From JACKIP01 sp963710165 (GTDB taxonomy: Bacteria; Pseudomonadota; Alphaproteobacteria; Micavibrionales; Micavibrionaceae), in NCBI GenBank assembly GCA_963710165.1, contig CAVPYZ010000004.1, forward strand, positions 248,001 to 312,000: 64,000 nucleotides of DNA, read 5' to 3'. The position numbers and the translations under genes are program-made. The number at the start of each line of letters is the position of its first letter. Within the stretch, counting starts at the first letter, position 1. Of the stretch, positions 36,701 through 46,514 are shown one piece after another. Below the pieces are notes generated by a model, which saw nothing but the letters and a program-made list of their open reading frames with translations, searched no databases and was not told the origin of the DNA.

Positions 36701-39700
36701 AGACGGTGTCACAGGTGAATTTGATGTTGTTGTAAGTGTGACATCAGCTGAAAACGTAACAGAAGGCGATGACGGAAATCAGGAAGTTGATTTTACCGAT
36801 AATGTTGCAACAGTTGTACAAACAATAAAACTGACCGTAACGAAAGACGGTGTGCCAACAGCTCAGCCCGTTCCTGTTACAGTTGATGAAAATAATTTCC
36901 CTGGTAAATTGACACAAAACGGTGATCTTAATATTGATTTCGGTGATGATAGCGAAGGCGCAACAATCGAGCCGAAGGAAGGCGTTCTTCCTGAAGGTTT
37001 AACATCGTCTGGTCAAGATGTTTCGGTTACGATTGACGGCAATGTCTACACCGCCACAAATGAAGATGATGATGTTGTCTTCACATTGACAATTAACAGC
37101 GATGGTACGTACACATATGAACAACTTCTACCTTTGGATCATGCTGAAGGAACAGAGACAGATGATGTTATATCTCTACCGTTCTGCGTTAAAGTTACTG
37201 ACGGCGATGGCGACGAAATTACGGTTGAATTTAATGTCAACATAATTGACTCTAATCCGCTTGCGAAAAATGATAGCAACAGCGTTGATGAGGCGGTTGG
37301 TGAAGTCTCGGGTAATGTGAAGTTAAATGATACGGACGGCGCAGATGTAGAGACATCTGTCACAGAAGTTACATTTGAAGGTGAAAAATTCACAATTCCG
37401 GCAAATGGTGATGATGTTGTTATTGAAGGCGAATACGGCACTTTAACTATTAATAAAGACGGTCTTTATACATATAACGTTACAGCTTCCAATCCTCCTG
37501 CCGGCTCTGAAGTATTTGGTTATACGTTAACGGATGCAGATGGTGACAGCGATACAGCGATACTTACAATTACATTGAATATTGTGAATGATCAGCCCGA
37601 GTTTAGCATTACGAACTCCGCTGTTGATGAGGAAAACTTTGACGGCGGTAATCTGGAAGTTTCAGGAACAGTCACAGCTGATTTTGGTGCTGACGGTCCT
37701 GGAACAATTAGAGCGGGTGGTTTGACACCTAGCGGTCTAACATCCGGTGGTCAGGTTGTAAGCGTCACAAATGATGATAACGGCTATATAGCAACAAATG
37801 AAAACGGTGAGACTGTGTTCACACTTATTCTGAATGGTGATGGAACATACACATATGAACAGTCATTGCCTTTGGATCACGCCGAAGGGACGACATCTGA
37901 CGAAGCGTTTGATTTAAACTTTGGTGTTATTGCAAAAGATGATGACGGTGAAGAAACAGACGGAATCATTACAATCACAGTCAGTGATGACCAGCCCGTT
38001 GCGAAAGATGATTTCAATAGATTTGATTCAAATGCACGTGAAACATCAGGTAACGTTATTGCAGGTGAAAACGGATCATTCGATGACACGGATACGGATG
38101 TCGATAATCTAAGTTTTGATACTGCGAATACTGTTAAAGAAGTGAACGGCGAAGCTGTTGCAAGCGAAGGTATCACGCAAATTGAAGGTACATACGGCAC
38201 CCTCAATATTGCAGCGGATGGTAGTTATACTTATGAACTATTTGATACGTCGATCGTTACAACATCAAGCCCTTACGAATTTTCTAACAAACAAGAGTTT
38301 CCTGTTCTGAATGAAAGGGAGCCTATTACAGACCCTGATATATTTGGTATTAATGCCAAAGATTTAGACATTAATTTTGATGCGACTGGTTCGGTTCAAT
38401 TTGTAAGTGAAGGGGCAGGTTATAATAATACATTTGGGCAATTCTACATCGACAAGAGCGGAAATATTGTAAGTGCCGATGTCATCATTGAAAATATCAA
38501 TGATGTTGATGGTAAAGATATTGTAACTAATTTTAATGTTGACGGCGCGACCAGAGAAGGCATTGGTTTCTTCATTATTGCTGATGGCTTTGACACAAAT
38601 AACAGCTTTGATGACATCGACTTTGAAAATGGTATTCTGGATTTTGTTTTCAAATTTGATACTGCAGAACAAAGAGAAGCCAAAATTACAGATAATGGTG
38701 GAGATATTTCTTTAGTCTATACAGCTGAAAATGGAGAGAAAACAGTTTTACAAGGACCTGTTTACTTTACAACTGAGCGTGGTGGTTCTGAGAATTTGAA
38801 CGCAGATAATAGTGTTCGTGTCATATCAGGTCTGGTAGATGAGTCTGATCCAACAGTATTAAGAATAGGTTTTGAAGATCTTCCAAACTTAGGAGATAAA
38901 GACTTTAATGACGTTGTATTTGACGTGACTATTCAACAGAGACAAAACAACAAATTGGTAGATAATTTTGAATATACTCTTCAAGATTTTGATGGTGATA
39001 CAAGCGTTGCAACTTTGACGATCTGTGCAGAAGATTTGATTGATAGTAAACCTGTCCTCACGACAACAAATAAAACAGTCGATGAAACAGATTTTGATAG
39101 TGGTAATCTTGAAGTAACAGGAGTGGTAGATGCCGAGTTTGGTGCTGACGGTCCTGGAACAATTACAACAAATGGGCAGGCACCAAGCGATTTAACGTCA
39201 AATGGCCAAGCCGTTTCTATTATTACTTCGGAGACTGGATATACTGGTCAAAATGAAGATGGTGCGACTGTATTTACTTTTGTATTAAACGATAATGGCA
39301 CTTACACATACACGCAACTGCTTGCATTAGATCACCCAGATGAAACAGATCCGGATGATGCCATTAACCTGAACTTTGGTGTGATAGCTGAAGATAATAA
39401 CGGCGACGACATTGAAGCCATAATTGTTATTACAGTAAAGGATGACGGGCCATTTGCCGAAAATGTTGCAAGTAGCGTTTATGAAAGCGATTTGCGCGAT
39501 GGTGGAGTGATTACAGAGACACGTCGTCTGCCGTTCAGAGACACAGGCGCGGATAAGCCGGGAACAACCGAGCCTTCACGTTTCGTTGCTAAATATGAAG
39601 TTGGTGGTGCAGATGTCGTTTTGAAATCGAACAATGTTGATATCGATGTCCAGATTGTCGGGAATGATTTCATTGGCAAGGCCGGTGACGAGGTTATATT

Positions 39701-41156
39701 TACTTTGGAACTGAATCCATCCAACTCTCTTCATACCTTTACACAATTTGCACCTATTGATCATCCACAGGGAACAGAAGTTCTTTGGTTGAAATTCTAT
39801 ATGAATTACGTTGATGCTGATGGTGATAAAGTTGAAGTTTTCTCAATGTTTGATGTTGTTGATGACGCGCCAGTTGCAGAAGATGATACAAATCAAAGTG
39901 AAGATGGCACAGCCAATGGTAACGTTATTACTGGTTTAAACGGCGGAGATGATGCGCAAGATGATACCAGTGCAGACATTTCTAATACTATTACAAGTGT
40001 TAATGGTGCATTTGTATCTGCAAGCGGAGTTAGTGAAGTTGCCGGTGCATTTGGTACGCTTTTCATCGATGCAAATGGTCAATATACATATCAGGCCGAT
40101 GTTTCAACGCAAACACAAACGCTCTATTGTTTCTCTGCTACAGATCCAAACGGGTCAAGCAGTGCAGGCAATATTGATCAGGTAGATATGGCGTATAATG
40201 AAACAACTGGTCAGTTTACATTTACAATGCAGGTTGATGATACAGCTGACGGATTTACACTGGCTGTGAATAATGGTCCTAATCCGAAAGGTCATGCAGG
40301 GGAGCTTGCCATGGTTTATTTTGATGCATCAAATGATGAAGTTGATCCGATTGTTTCTGTCTATACTTATAATGGCAAAAACACTCAGACAAGTTATCAA
40401 ACAGAAGATCGTATTTTGTCTTCTGAAACTAACGCGAATGCATTTAGTTCAATTAGCGTCACGACCGATTTGGATGGTAATAAGATTATGAGCTTCACAG
40501 TTGATGCTTCTGAAATCAATTCTTTCGATCCGAAAGGTGGTGAGGACAATGACTGGACAGGTCTGTTGTTTGATGAATCAGTTGGCGTATGGCTTCACCC
40601 TGTTTCCGGTCTGGAAACTGAATATGAAGACGGTTTCTTAACAAACTGGGATCCTTCTGCGCAAAGCTGGTATGATACAAAAGATCAGCACGCCATTAAA
40701 AAACAGATCGAGCCGGAAGCTATTCTTGAGAAGTTTGTTTATACATTGACTGATCAAGACGGTGACTCAGACACGGCAACACTTGTCATTTCGCAAGACA
40801 CAGATGATGTAAAAATTCAGGTTGCAGATAGCGGCGGTAATGAAGCTTTATATGGTGATGTCTGTCATAAAGATATTTTCCTATTTACAGGAAATGCCGG
40901 AAATGACAATGAGATTGGTAATTTTGATGTAGATCAAGATGTGCTTGATCTGAGTGTCATAATTGAAGGATATGATGCTGATACCCATGCGATTGCTGAT
41001 TTTGTCACTTTGACAGAGTCAGGAAAAGATACGATCGTTGCTATTGACAAAAACGGCCTTGTGGATGGTGCCCAATTTGAAAATGTTGTCACAATCAAAG
41101 GTGTAACAGGTCTTGATCTTGAAAACCTTCAAACAGACGGCACTCTTGTCGCATAA
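33746..41156 (+). CDS. Giant Lap-like type I-secreted adhesin, with one apparent +1 frameshift
   Basis: Two overlapping frames (33746-35776 and 35745-41156) encode one protein of about 2,469 residues once a single base near 35770 is discounted. Residues 1-230 form a non-repetitive N-terminal module with TAAG at 163-166 and PAAG at 190-193 and 209-212, then a Gly-rich linker; such motifs are LapG-protease sites in Lap adhesins. The body consists of tandem 258-residue Ig/cadherin-like units, several VCBS/DUF5801-like repeats (for example LEVSGTVTADFGADGPGTI) and one DUF4114-like domain (about 38390-38940). The end matches the T1SS VCA0849-type secretion signal (DVLDLSVIIEGYDAD). No GGxGxD RTX array is present. 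tolC, ABC and HlyD genes follow. See findings for the frameshift. Confidence 0.85.
34907..36455 (+). repeat. Two tandem ~774-bp coding repeats in the adhesin
   Basis: Unit 1 runs 34907-35680 and unit 2 35681-36455. Both start with a segment coding DAVADKPEVDGED and share TGYTITSTD, SGFTFSAGTYDAATNTLTLDP, FNAETNLSD and WVETSPGT. Unit 1 is 774 bp (258 codons) and unit 2 is 775 bp; the extra base is where the reading frame breaks. A third, more diverged unit begins at 36456 (DAVIDTPTLTV). Confidence 0.8.
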
Positions 41157-41174
41157 ATACAGTAAAAACAAAAT

Positions 41175-41201
41175 GTTCGGGCTTGATTTTAGAGCTCGAA
41201 C
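41175..41201 (+). promoter_or_regulatory. Intergenic hairpin between adhesin and tolC genes
   Basis: GTTCGGGCT and AGCTCGAAC form a 9-bp stem (one G-T pair) with a 9-base loop, 18 bases after the adhesin stop. No T run follows, so it may stabilise the upstream mRNA or cause partial termination rather than stop transcription. Confidence 0.35.
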
Positions 41202-41271
41202 AAGTCATAACTAAGTGGAATAAAACTAGATTATATTAACTTTAAGATGTTACGGACGGAGAACGTATAAA

Positions 41272-42621
41272 ATGAAACTTTTAAGAAAAAATGCTTTGCT
41301 AAGCACAGCGCTGATCGGTTTGGCTTTGTCAGGATCTGCTTTTGCACAAAGCAATCCAACGCTTCAAACTTTGCAAGAAGCTGTTGCAGTGGGCGTGGAT
41401 ACAAATCCTGAATATGGCGTTGTTGCCAGCTCCAGACGTGCAACAGACGAAGAGCTTCGTCAGGCAGAAGCGCTATATTTACCATCTGTTGACTTAAATG
41501 CAGATACAGGTCTTGAATATACCGAAGATCCTGCGACAAGAGCGTCAGCAGGAGATCAAAGCGAAGATCTTTATCGCTATGAAACCGGTTTGACTGTGAC
41601 ACAGCTCCTTTTTGATGGTTGGGAAACCAAATATGAAGTTGAACGCCAAGAAAATCGTGTCAATTCCGCATCACACCGTGTGCGTGAAACATCTGAATTT
41701 ATTGGGTTGGATATTGTCGAGGCATATCTTGAAGTCTTAAGACAGCGTCAGTTGGTTCAAATTGCACGTGACAACGTCTCGGCCCACCTCGATATTTTGG
41801 ATCAAATTATCGACGGCGTTGAAGCAGGTCGTTCTACCAGTGCGGATCGTGAGCAAATGAATGCGCGTCTTGCACGTGCCGAGGCAACGGAATCAGATGC
41901 ACGTGAAGCATTACGCATTGCCGAATCACAATATGCACGTGATGTTGGCGAAATGCCAAAAGACCTATCTGTTCCGAGCATACCTTACGATCAACTGGCA
42001 CAGACAGTTGATATGGAAGTGAATGAAGCCTTAACACAAAGCCCGACACTTGACGTTTTAGAGGCAGATGTCCGCGTGGCAGATGCTGAATTCAACGGCA
42101 CACAATCAACGTTTTACCCACAAGTTGATCTAAGATTAAATGCACGTCAAGGTGAAGATATCAGTGGTATTGAAGGCGTTGATCGTTCAGCGTCCAGTCT
42201 TGTTGTTATGAACTGGAATTTATATCGCGGTGGGGCGGATACTGCCCGCGCGCGTGAATTTGCGCATCGTATAGAGCAAGAAAAAGAAGAACGTGCAGAT
42301 GCAGCGCGTTCAATCGAAGATGATGTGCGTCGCACATGGGCATCTAAAAATGCCTCTGCAGAACGTGCCGCAGCATTCGAGCGTCAAGTTCTTGCAAATC
42401 GTGAAGTAGTTGGTGCATATCGTGATCAGTTTGATCTAAATCGTCGTACACTTCTTGATGTTCTAGATGGACAAAACGAACTTTTTGTCTCACGTAGTAA
42501 CGCGATTAACTCACGCTTTGTTGAGATGACCTCTGTTTATCGTCTTTTGGCTTTAAAGGGTGAGCTTCTTCCAACATTAGAAGTTGAATATCCACGTGAA
42601 AGCTTTGCAGCGAATATGTAA
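41272..42621 (+). CDS. TolC-family outer-membrane efflux protein (LapE-like)
   Basis: Outer-membrane channel for the type I system. Signal peptide of 25 residues (cleavage after AFA), then long amphipathic alpha-hairpins in two repeats, with ALYLPSVDLNADTGLEY and STFYPQVDLRLNARQGE as the paired beta-barrel entries and LTQSPTLDVLEADVRVA, typical of TolC/OEP proteins. A GGAG site precedes the start. A strong terminator follows, yet the ABC and HlyD genes continue 137 bases on. Confidence 0.92.
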   Translation: MKLLRKNALLSTALIGLALSGSAFAQSNPTLQTLQEAVAVGVDTNPEYGVVASSRRATDEELRQAEALYLPSVDLNADTGLEYTEDPATRASAGDQSEDLYRYETGLTVTQLLFDGWETKYEVERQENRVNSASHRVRETSEFIGLDIVEAYLEVLRQRQLVQIARDNVSAHLDILDQIIDGVEAGRSTSADREQMNARLARAEATESDAREALRIAESQYARDVGEMPKDLSVPSIPYDQLAQTVDMEVNEALTQSPTLDVLEADVRVADAEFNGTQSTFYPQVDLRLNARQGEDISGIEGVDRSASSLVVMNWNLYRGGADTARAREFAHRIEQEKEERADAARSIEDDVRRTWASKNASAERAAAFERQVLANREVVGAYRDQFDLNRRTLLDVLDGQNELFVSRSNAINSRFVEMTSVYRLLALKGELLPTLEVEYPRESFAANM

Positions 42622-42650
42622 GACGTCATATTTTTTGAATAATTAAATTA

Positions 42651-42677
42651 ATCCCTGCTAAAAGCAGGGATTTTTTA
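42651..42677 (+). terminator. Rho-independent terminator after tolC gene
   Basis: ATCCCTGCT and AGCAGGGAT make a 9-bp perfect stem around AAA, followed by TTTTT. It separates adhesin-tolC from the ABC-HlyD genes and would make the latter a separate or read-through unit. Confidence 0.9.
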
Positions 42678-42757
42678 TAGTCTTTACAAAAAGCTAATAC
42701 TGACGATGCTATAAAATTGTTTTAAACTATCAAAATAATAACCTAGGTAATTTTCTT

Positions 42758-45016
42758 GTGTCCGATAATTCTATTGATCCACCCGAACAACATTCGTCTG
42801 AAGAAACTTCTGTGCCAGAAAAGTTGATACAGGCCGAACATCCTGATAAATGGCCCTTGGAAGCAGACAGGATGGCAATCAACCAGCCATTAATAGCATG
42901 CCTAAAACTTATGGCAGGACATTATGGACGCAGAACGAGTGTTAATTCACTTATTTCAGGCTTGCCTGTGCCAAAATCCGGTATTACACCAACATTATTT
43001 GAGCGCGCAGCGCAGCGTGCGGATTTAAGTGCGAACCTGATGCAAAGATCATTGGCGTCTTTGATTGCGGCGCCAAACCTGCCTTGTATTCTGGTTCTGA
43101 AAGACAAGCAAGCCTGTATTTTGTGGGAGATTGTAGAATCAGGAAAAGGAATATCTTTTCGTGTTCAATTTCCCGAAACAGAGGATGAAAAACAAGAGAT
43201 AGCGCAAGAACGTCTTGCAAAGGTTTATGACGGCTATTCTTACTTTGTGCGTCCCGTGGCGCGGATGGATGAACGCGCGGGTCCCGCCGAAATTGATACC
43301 AGCAAAGACTGGTTTAAAGGCGCTTTATGGGCGCATAGATCATTATATGTCGAGGTTATTCTTGCGGCATTTATTATTAATGTGTTCGCACTGGCCAGTC
43401 CGCTTTTCATCATGAATGTCTATGACCGTGTTTTACCCAATAGCGCGATTGACACATTGTGGGTTTTGGCGACGGGTGTATTTGTTGTTTTTATATTCGA
43501 TTTTATCTTGAAAAACCTACGGGCGCAGTTTTTGGATCATGCAGGACGGCGCGCTGATATTAAAATTTCTGCCTCTCTCTTCGAACAGTTAATGGGTATG
43601 ACTATGGCATCGCGCCCTGCATCAGCGGGGGTCATGGCAAGCCATATGAAAGAATTCGAAACGCTGCGTGACTTTTTCACGTCTTCTACGATGGCGGCTT
43701 TAGTTGATTTGCCGTTCACGATTATGTTTGTGCTGATTATTATGATGATCGGCGGACCTATTGCATTTGTGCCGGTCGTTGCGGCTATTTTGGTGATTGC
43801 GATGGGGCTTATATTACAAGGGCCCATGCAGAAAATTATTCGTCAGAGTATGAACGAATCTGCATTAAAAAATGCTTTGTTATTTGAAACAATTACCGGT
43901 CTTGAAACGATTAAATCACAAGCCGCGGAAAGCCACGCTCAAAGACGTTGGGAAGAGCTGACCGACAAATCCTCCGGTACGGCTGTGAAATCCAGAAAGC
44001 TTGCGGCCTATGCAACGAATGGCGCTGTATTGATACAGCAATTGGCCAGTGCCGCCGTTGTTATCGTTGGTGTTTATTTGACAACGTCCGAGTACATTAC
44101 CATGGGTGCATTGATTGCGTGTGTTATTCTAACGGGACGTGCCTTGGCACCGCTGGCACAGGTCGCAGGGCTTATGACACGTTTGAACCAATCAAAAGAG
44201 GCGCTTGTTCATTTGGACGAGTTGATGAAAAAACCTGTTGAGCGCCCAGCTGGGAAACACTTTATATCCATACCGAATATGCGCGGACAGATTGATTTTA
44301 AAGATGTTGTCTTTAAATATCCGGGACAAACGCGTCCCGCACTTAATAATGTTTCGTTTAACATTGAACCGGGTGGGCATATTGGTATTATTGGTGCTGT
44401 CGGCTCCGGCAAAACAACGATTGAGCGTCTTCTTCATAATTTATTTCAACCTGAAAGCGGAACAGTCCAGCTTGATGGAACAGATGTTCGTCAAATCGAT
44501 CCGGGTGATTTGCGCCGTAATATTGGTGTTGTTCAACAATCGCCGCAATTGTTTTATGGTTCGATCCGCGAAAATATTACAATGGGACATGAAATGGCCA
44601 CGGAAAGCGCCGTTCTGCGCGCCGCAGAAATGGCAGGTGTCATGGAATTTATTAAAGATTCCGAAGCAGGGCTAGACACCCCTGTCGGGGAACGTGGCGA
44701 AGCTTTGTCCGGTGGGCAAAGGCAAGCGGTCGCCGTTGCCAGAGCGCTACTTTACGATCCATCGCTTCTTATTCTGGATGAGCCGACAGCATCGATGGAT
44801 CCGGCCTCTGAAAATCGATTAAGACAGCGTTTGGAACATATTACGGATGGTCGAACTGTTTTACTGATTACACATAAAGGCGCAATGCTGACACTGGTTG
44901 ATAAGCTGATCCTGATGGATCGCGGTAAAATGGTCGCGTTCGGTCCGAAAGACGAGATTATAAAACGCCTGCAAAACCGTGAATTTGGCAGTGATGCAGA
45001 AAATACAAAGGTGTAG
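42758..45016 (+). CDS. Type I secretion ABC transporter (LapB-like), C39-like N-terminal domain
   Basis: Inner-membrane exporter of 752 residues. Residues about 30-160 form a C39-peptidase-like domain without the catalytic cysteine (INQPLIACLKLMAGHYGRR), so it probably binds substrate without cutting it. Six membrane helices span about 205-460. The ATPase domain has Walker A GAVGSGKTT (about 547), signature LSGGQRQAV (about 650), and Walker B LLILDEPTASMDP. The start is a GTG at 42758, with AGG about 12 bases upstream. Likely substrates are the giant adhesin and possibly the RTX protein at 54222. Confidence 0.93.
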   Translation: MSDNSIDPPEQHSSEETSVPEKLIQAEHPDKWPLEADRMAINQPLIACLKLMAGHYGRRTSVNSLISGLPVPKSGITPTLFERAAQRADLSANLMQRSLASLIAAPNLPCILVLKDKQACILWEIVESGKGISFRVQFPETEDEKQEIAQERLAKVYDGYSYFVRPVARMDERAGPAEIDTSKDWFKGALWAHRSLYVEVILAAFIINVFALASPLFIMNVYDRVLPNSAIDTLWVLATGVFVVFIFDFILKNLRAQFLDHAGRRADIKISASLFEQLMGMTMASRPASAGVMASHMKEFETLRDFFTSSTMAALVDLPFTIMFVLIIMMIGGPIAFVPVVAAILVIAMGLILQGPMQKIIRQSMNESALKNALLFETITGLETIKSQAAESHAQRRWEELTDKSSGTAVKSRKLAAYATNGAVLIQQLASAAVVIVGVYLTTSEYITMGALIACVILTGRALAPLAQVAGLMTRLNQSKEALVHLDELMKKPVERPAGKHFISIPNMRGQIDFKDVVFKYPGQTRPALNNVSFNIEPGGHIGIIGAVGSGKTTIERLLHNLFQPESGTVQLDGTDVRQIDPGDLRRNIGVVQQSPQLFYGSIRENITMGHEMATESAVLRAAEMAGVMEFIKDSEAGLDTPVGERGEALSGGQRQAVAVARALLYDPSLLILDEPTASMDPASENRLRQRLEHITDGRTVLLITHKGAMLTLVDKLILMDRGKMVAFGPKDEIIKRLQNREFGSDAENTKV

Positions 45017-45031
45017 GGCGAAGGACAAAAG

Positions 45032-46510
45032 ATGACAAAAAAAGAAAAACTGGCAAAGATTAATCCAAAAAAAATGAGCCCCGAACAGCTTAAGGCAGCG
45101 AAAAAAGCGGCTAAAACTGCGCGTCCAGATGCGGCGATGGCGGATAGAGCGTCGCCCGTCCAACAACAAATGGAAGCCACATCAATGGTGCAGTCGGGCC
45201 CCTCCATCAATGCAAAAGCGGAAGGATTGCTGATTACGGATAGTGACCTGCCTGTGCGTGCTCATTTCATTCTGCTTGGGATTATATTATTCTGTCTGTG
45301 TTTTTTCATCTGGGCGTGTTGGGCAACTCTTGATGAGGTCACACGTGCACAGGGTAAAATTATTCCCTCCACTGAAACAAAAACAATCCAATCATTAGAA
45401 GGCGGAATCGTTGAGGAATTTTTAGTACGCGAAGGTGAACAGGTTGCAAAAGGACAAACGCTTCTACGTTTGCGTGATATCGAAGCAACATCGGATTTGG
45501 GCACAAATGAACAGCGTTATATGGGAACGCTTGCCAGTATTGCCAGACTACAAGCGCAAGTTGAGGGGCTATCCGCACCGGATTTTCCGCAAGAAGTGAT
45601 GGAGAAAGCACCGCAAAGTGTGACAGAGGAATTAAACGCATTCAAAGCCAATCGTATGCAAATGGATAGTCAGCGTCTTGTGCTTGAGCAACAGCTCTCT
45701 CAACGTCGTCAGGAAGTACGCGAAATTACAACACGCATTTCCGATACACGCGGATTGTTAAGCATTGCACGCGAAGAAAAGGCGATGATTGCGCCCTTGG
45801 TTGAAAAGGGATCAGCGCCGCGCATGGAATTATTACAACTGGATAGAAGCATTAAAGAGCGCCAGACAGAGTTGAATACGTCCTTAACCTCCTTACCACG
45901 TGCAAGGTCGGCTGTTGAAGAAGCGGAAGCACGATTGGCGGAGCTAAAAAACAATGCTGCTGCAGAGGCGCAAACTGAACTGGCAGCAAAAACGGTCGAA
46001 CTGAATTCCTTACGTGAAACATTAACGGCATTACAGGATCGCAAAACCAGAACAGAAATGATTTCACCTGTTGACGGCTTTGTACAGGATATCAAAGTGA
46101 ATACCATCGGCGGTGTTGTCCAGCCGGGGGAAGATGTTATCCAGATTGTTCCATTAGATGAGAATTTATTGGTAGAGGCGCAAATTCGCCCCGACGATAT
46201 TGGTTTTCTTCATCCCGGTATGAAGGCGGTCGTTAAAATTACGGCATATGACTATTCTATCTACGGTGGATTGGAAGGTAAATTATTAGATATCTCTCCC
46301 GATTCATTCCAGGACGAACAGGGTAATATTTACTTTCGCGCACGGATTGAGACGTTCGAAAATCAGTTGAAACCAAAAGGAAACAAAAAATTTCCAATTA
46401 AAGTCGGTATGCAAACCAGTGTTGATATCCTGACTGGTGAAAAGACAGTCATGGCATACATTCTGAAACCTCTTCGTAAAACGCTCGATAATGCGATGAA
46501 TGAAAGATGA
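45032..46510 (+). CDS. HlyD-family membrane fusion protein (LapC-like)
   Basis: 492-residue periplasmic adaptor joining the ABC exporter to TolC. Lys/Ala-rich cytoplasmic start (1-75), a membrane helix (about 78-98), lipoyl half-motif EGGIVEEFLVREGEQVAKGQ, long coiled-coil hairpin (about 190-330), second half-motif ISPVDGFVQDIKVNTIGGVV, and the C-terminal beta barrel. The AAGGA site precedes the start. It follows the ABC gene by 15 bases. Confidence 0.93.
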   Translation: MTKKEKLAKINPKKMSPEQLKAAKKAAKTARPDAAMADRASPVQQQMEATSMVQSGPSINAKAEGLLITDSDLPVRAHFILLGIILFCLCFFIWACWATLDEVTRAQGKIIPSTETKTIQSLEGGIVEEFLVREGEQVAKGQTLLRLRDIEATSDLGTNEQRYMGTLASIARLQAQVEGLSAPDFPQEVMEKAPQSVTEELNAFKANRMQMDSQRLVLEQQLSQRRQEVREITTRISDTRGLLSIAREEKAMIAPLVEKGSAPRMELLQLDRSIKERQTELNTSLTSLPRARSAVEEAEARLAELKNNAAAEAQTELAAKTVELNSLRETLTALQDRKTRTEMISPVDGFVQDIKVNTIGGVVQPGEDVIQIVPLDENLLVEAQIRPDDIGFLHPGMKAVVKITAYDYSIYGGLEGKLLDISPDSFQDEQGNIYFRARIETFENQLKPKGNKKFPIKVGMQTSVDILTGEKTVMAYILKPLRKTLDNAMNER

Positions 46511-46514
46511 TATT

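Noticed and set aside
33968..40491. Many antisense and out-of-frame reading frames inside the adhesin gene
   Set aside because: They are by-products of repetitive, codon-biased sequence; none has a binding site or protein-like composition.
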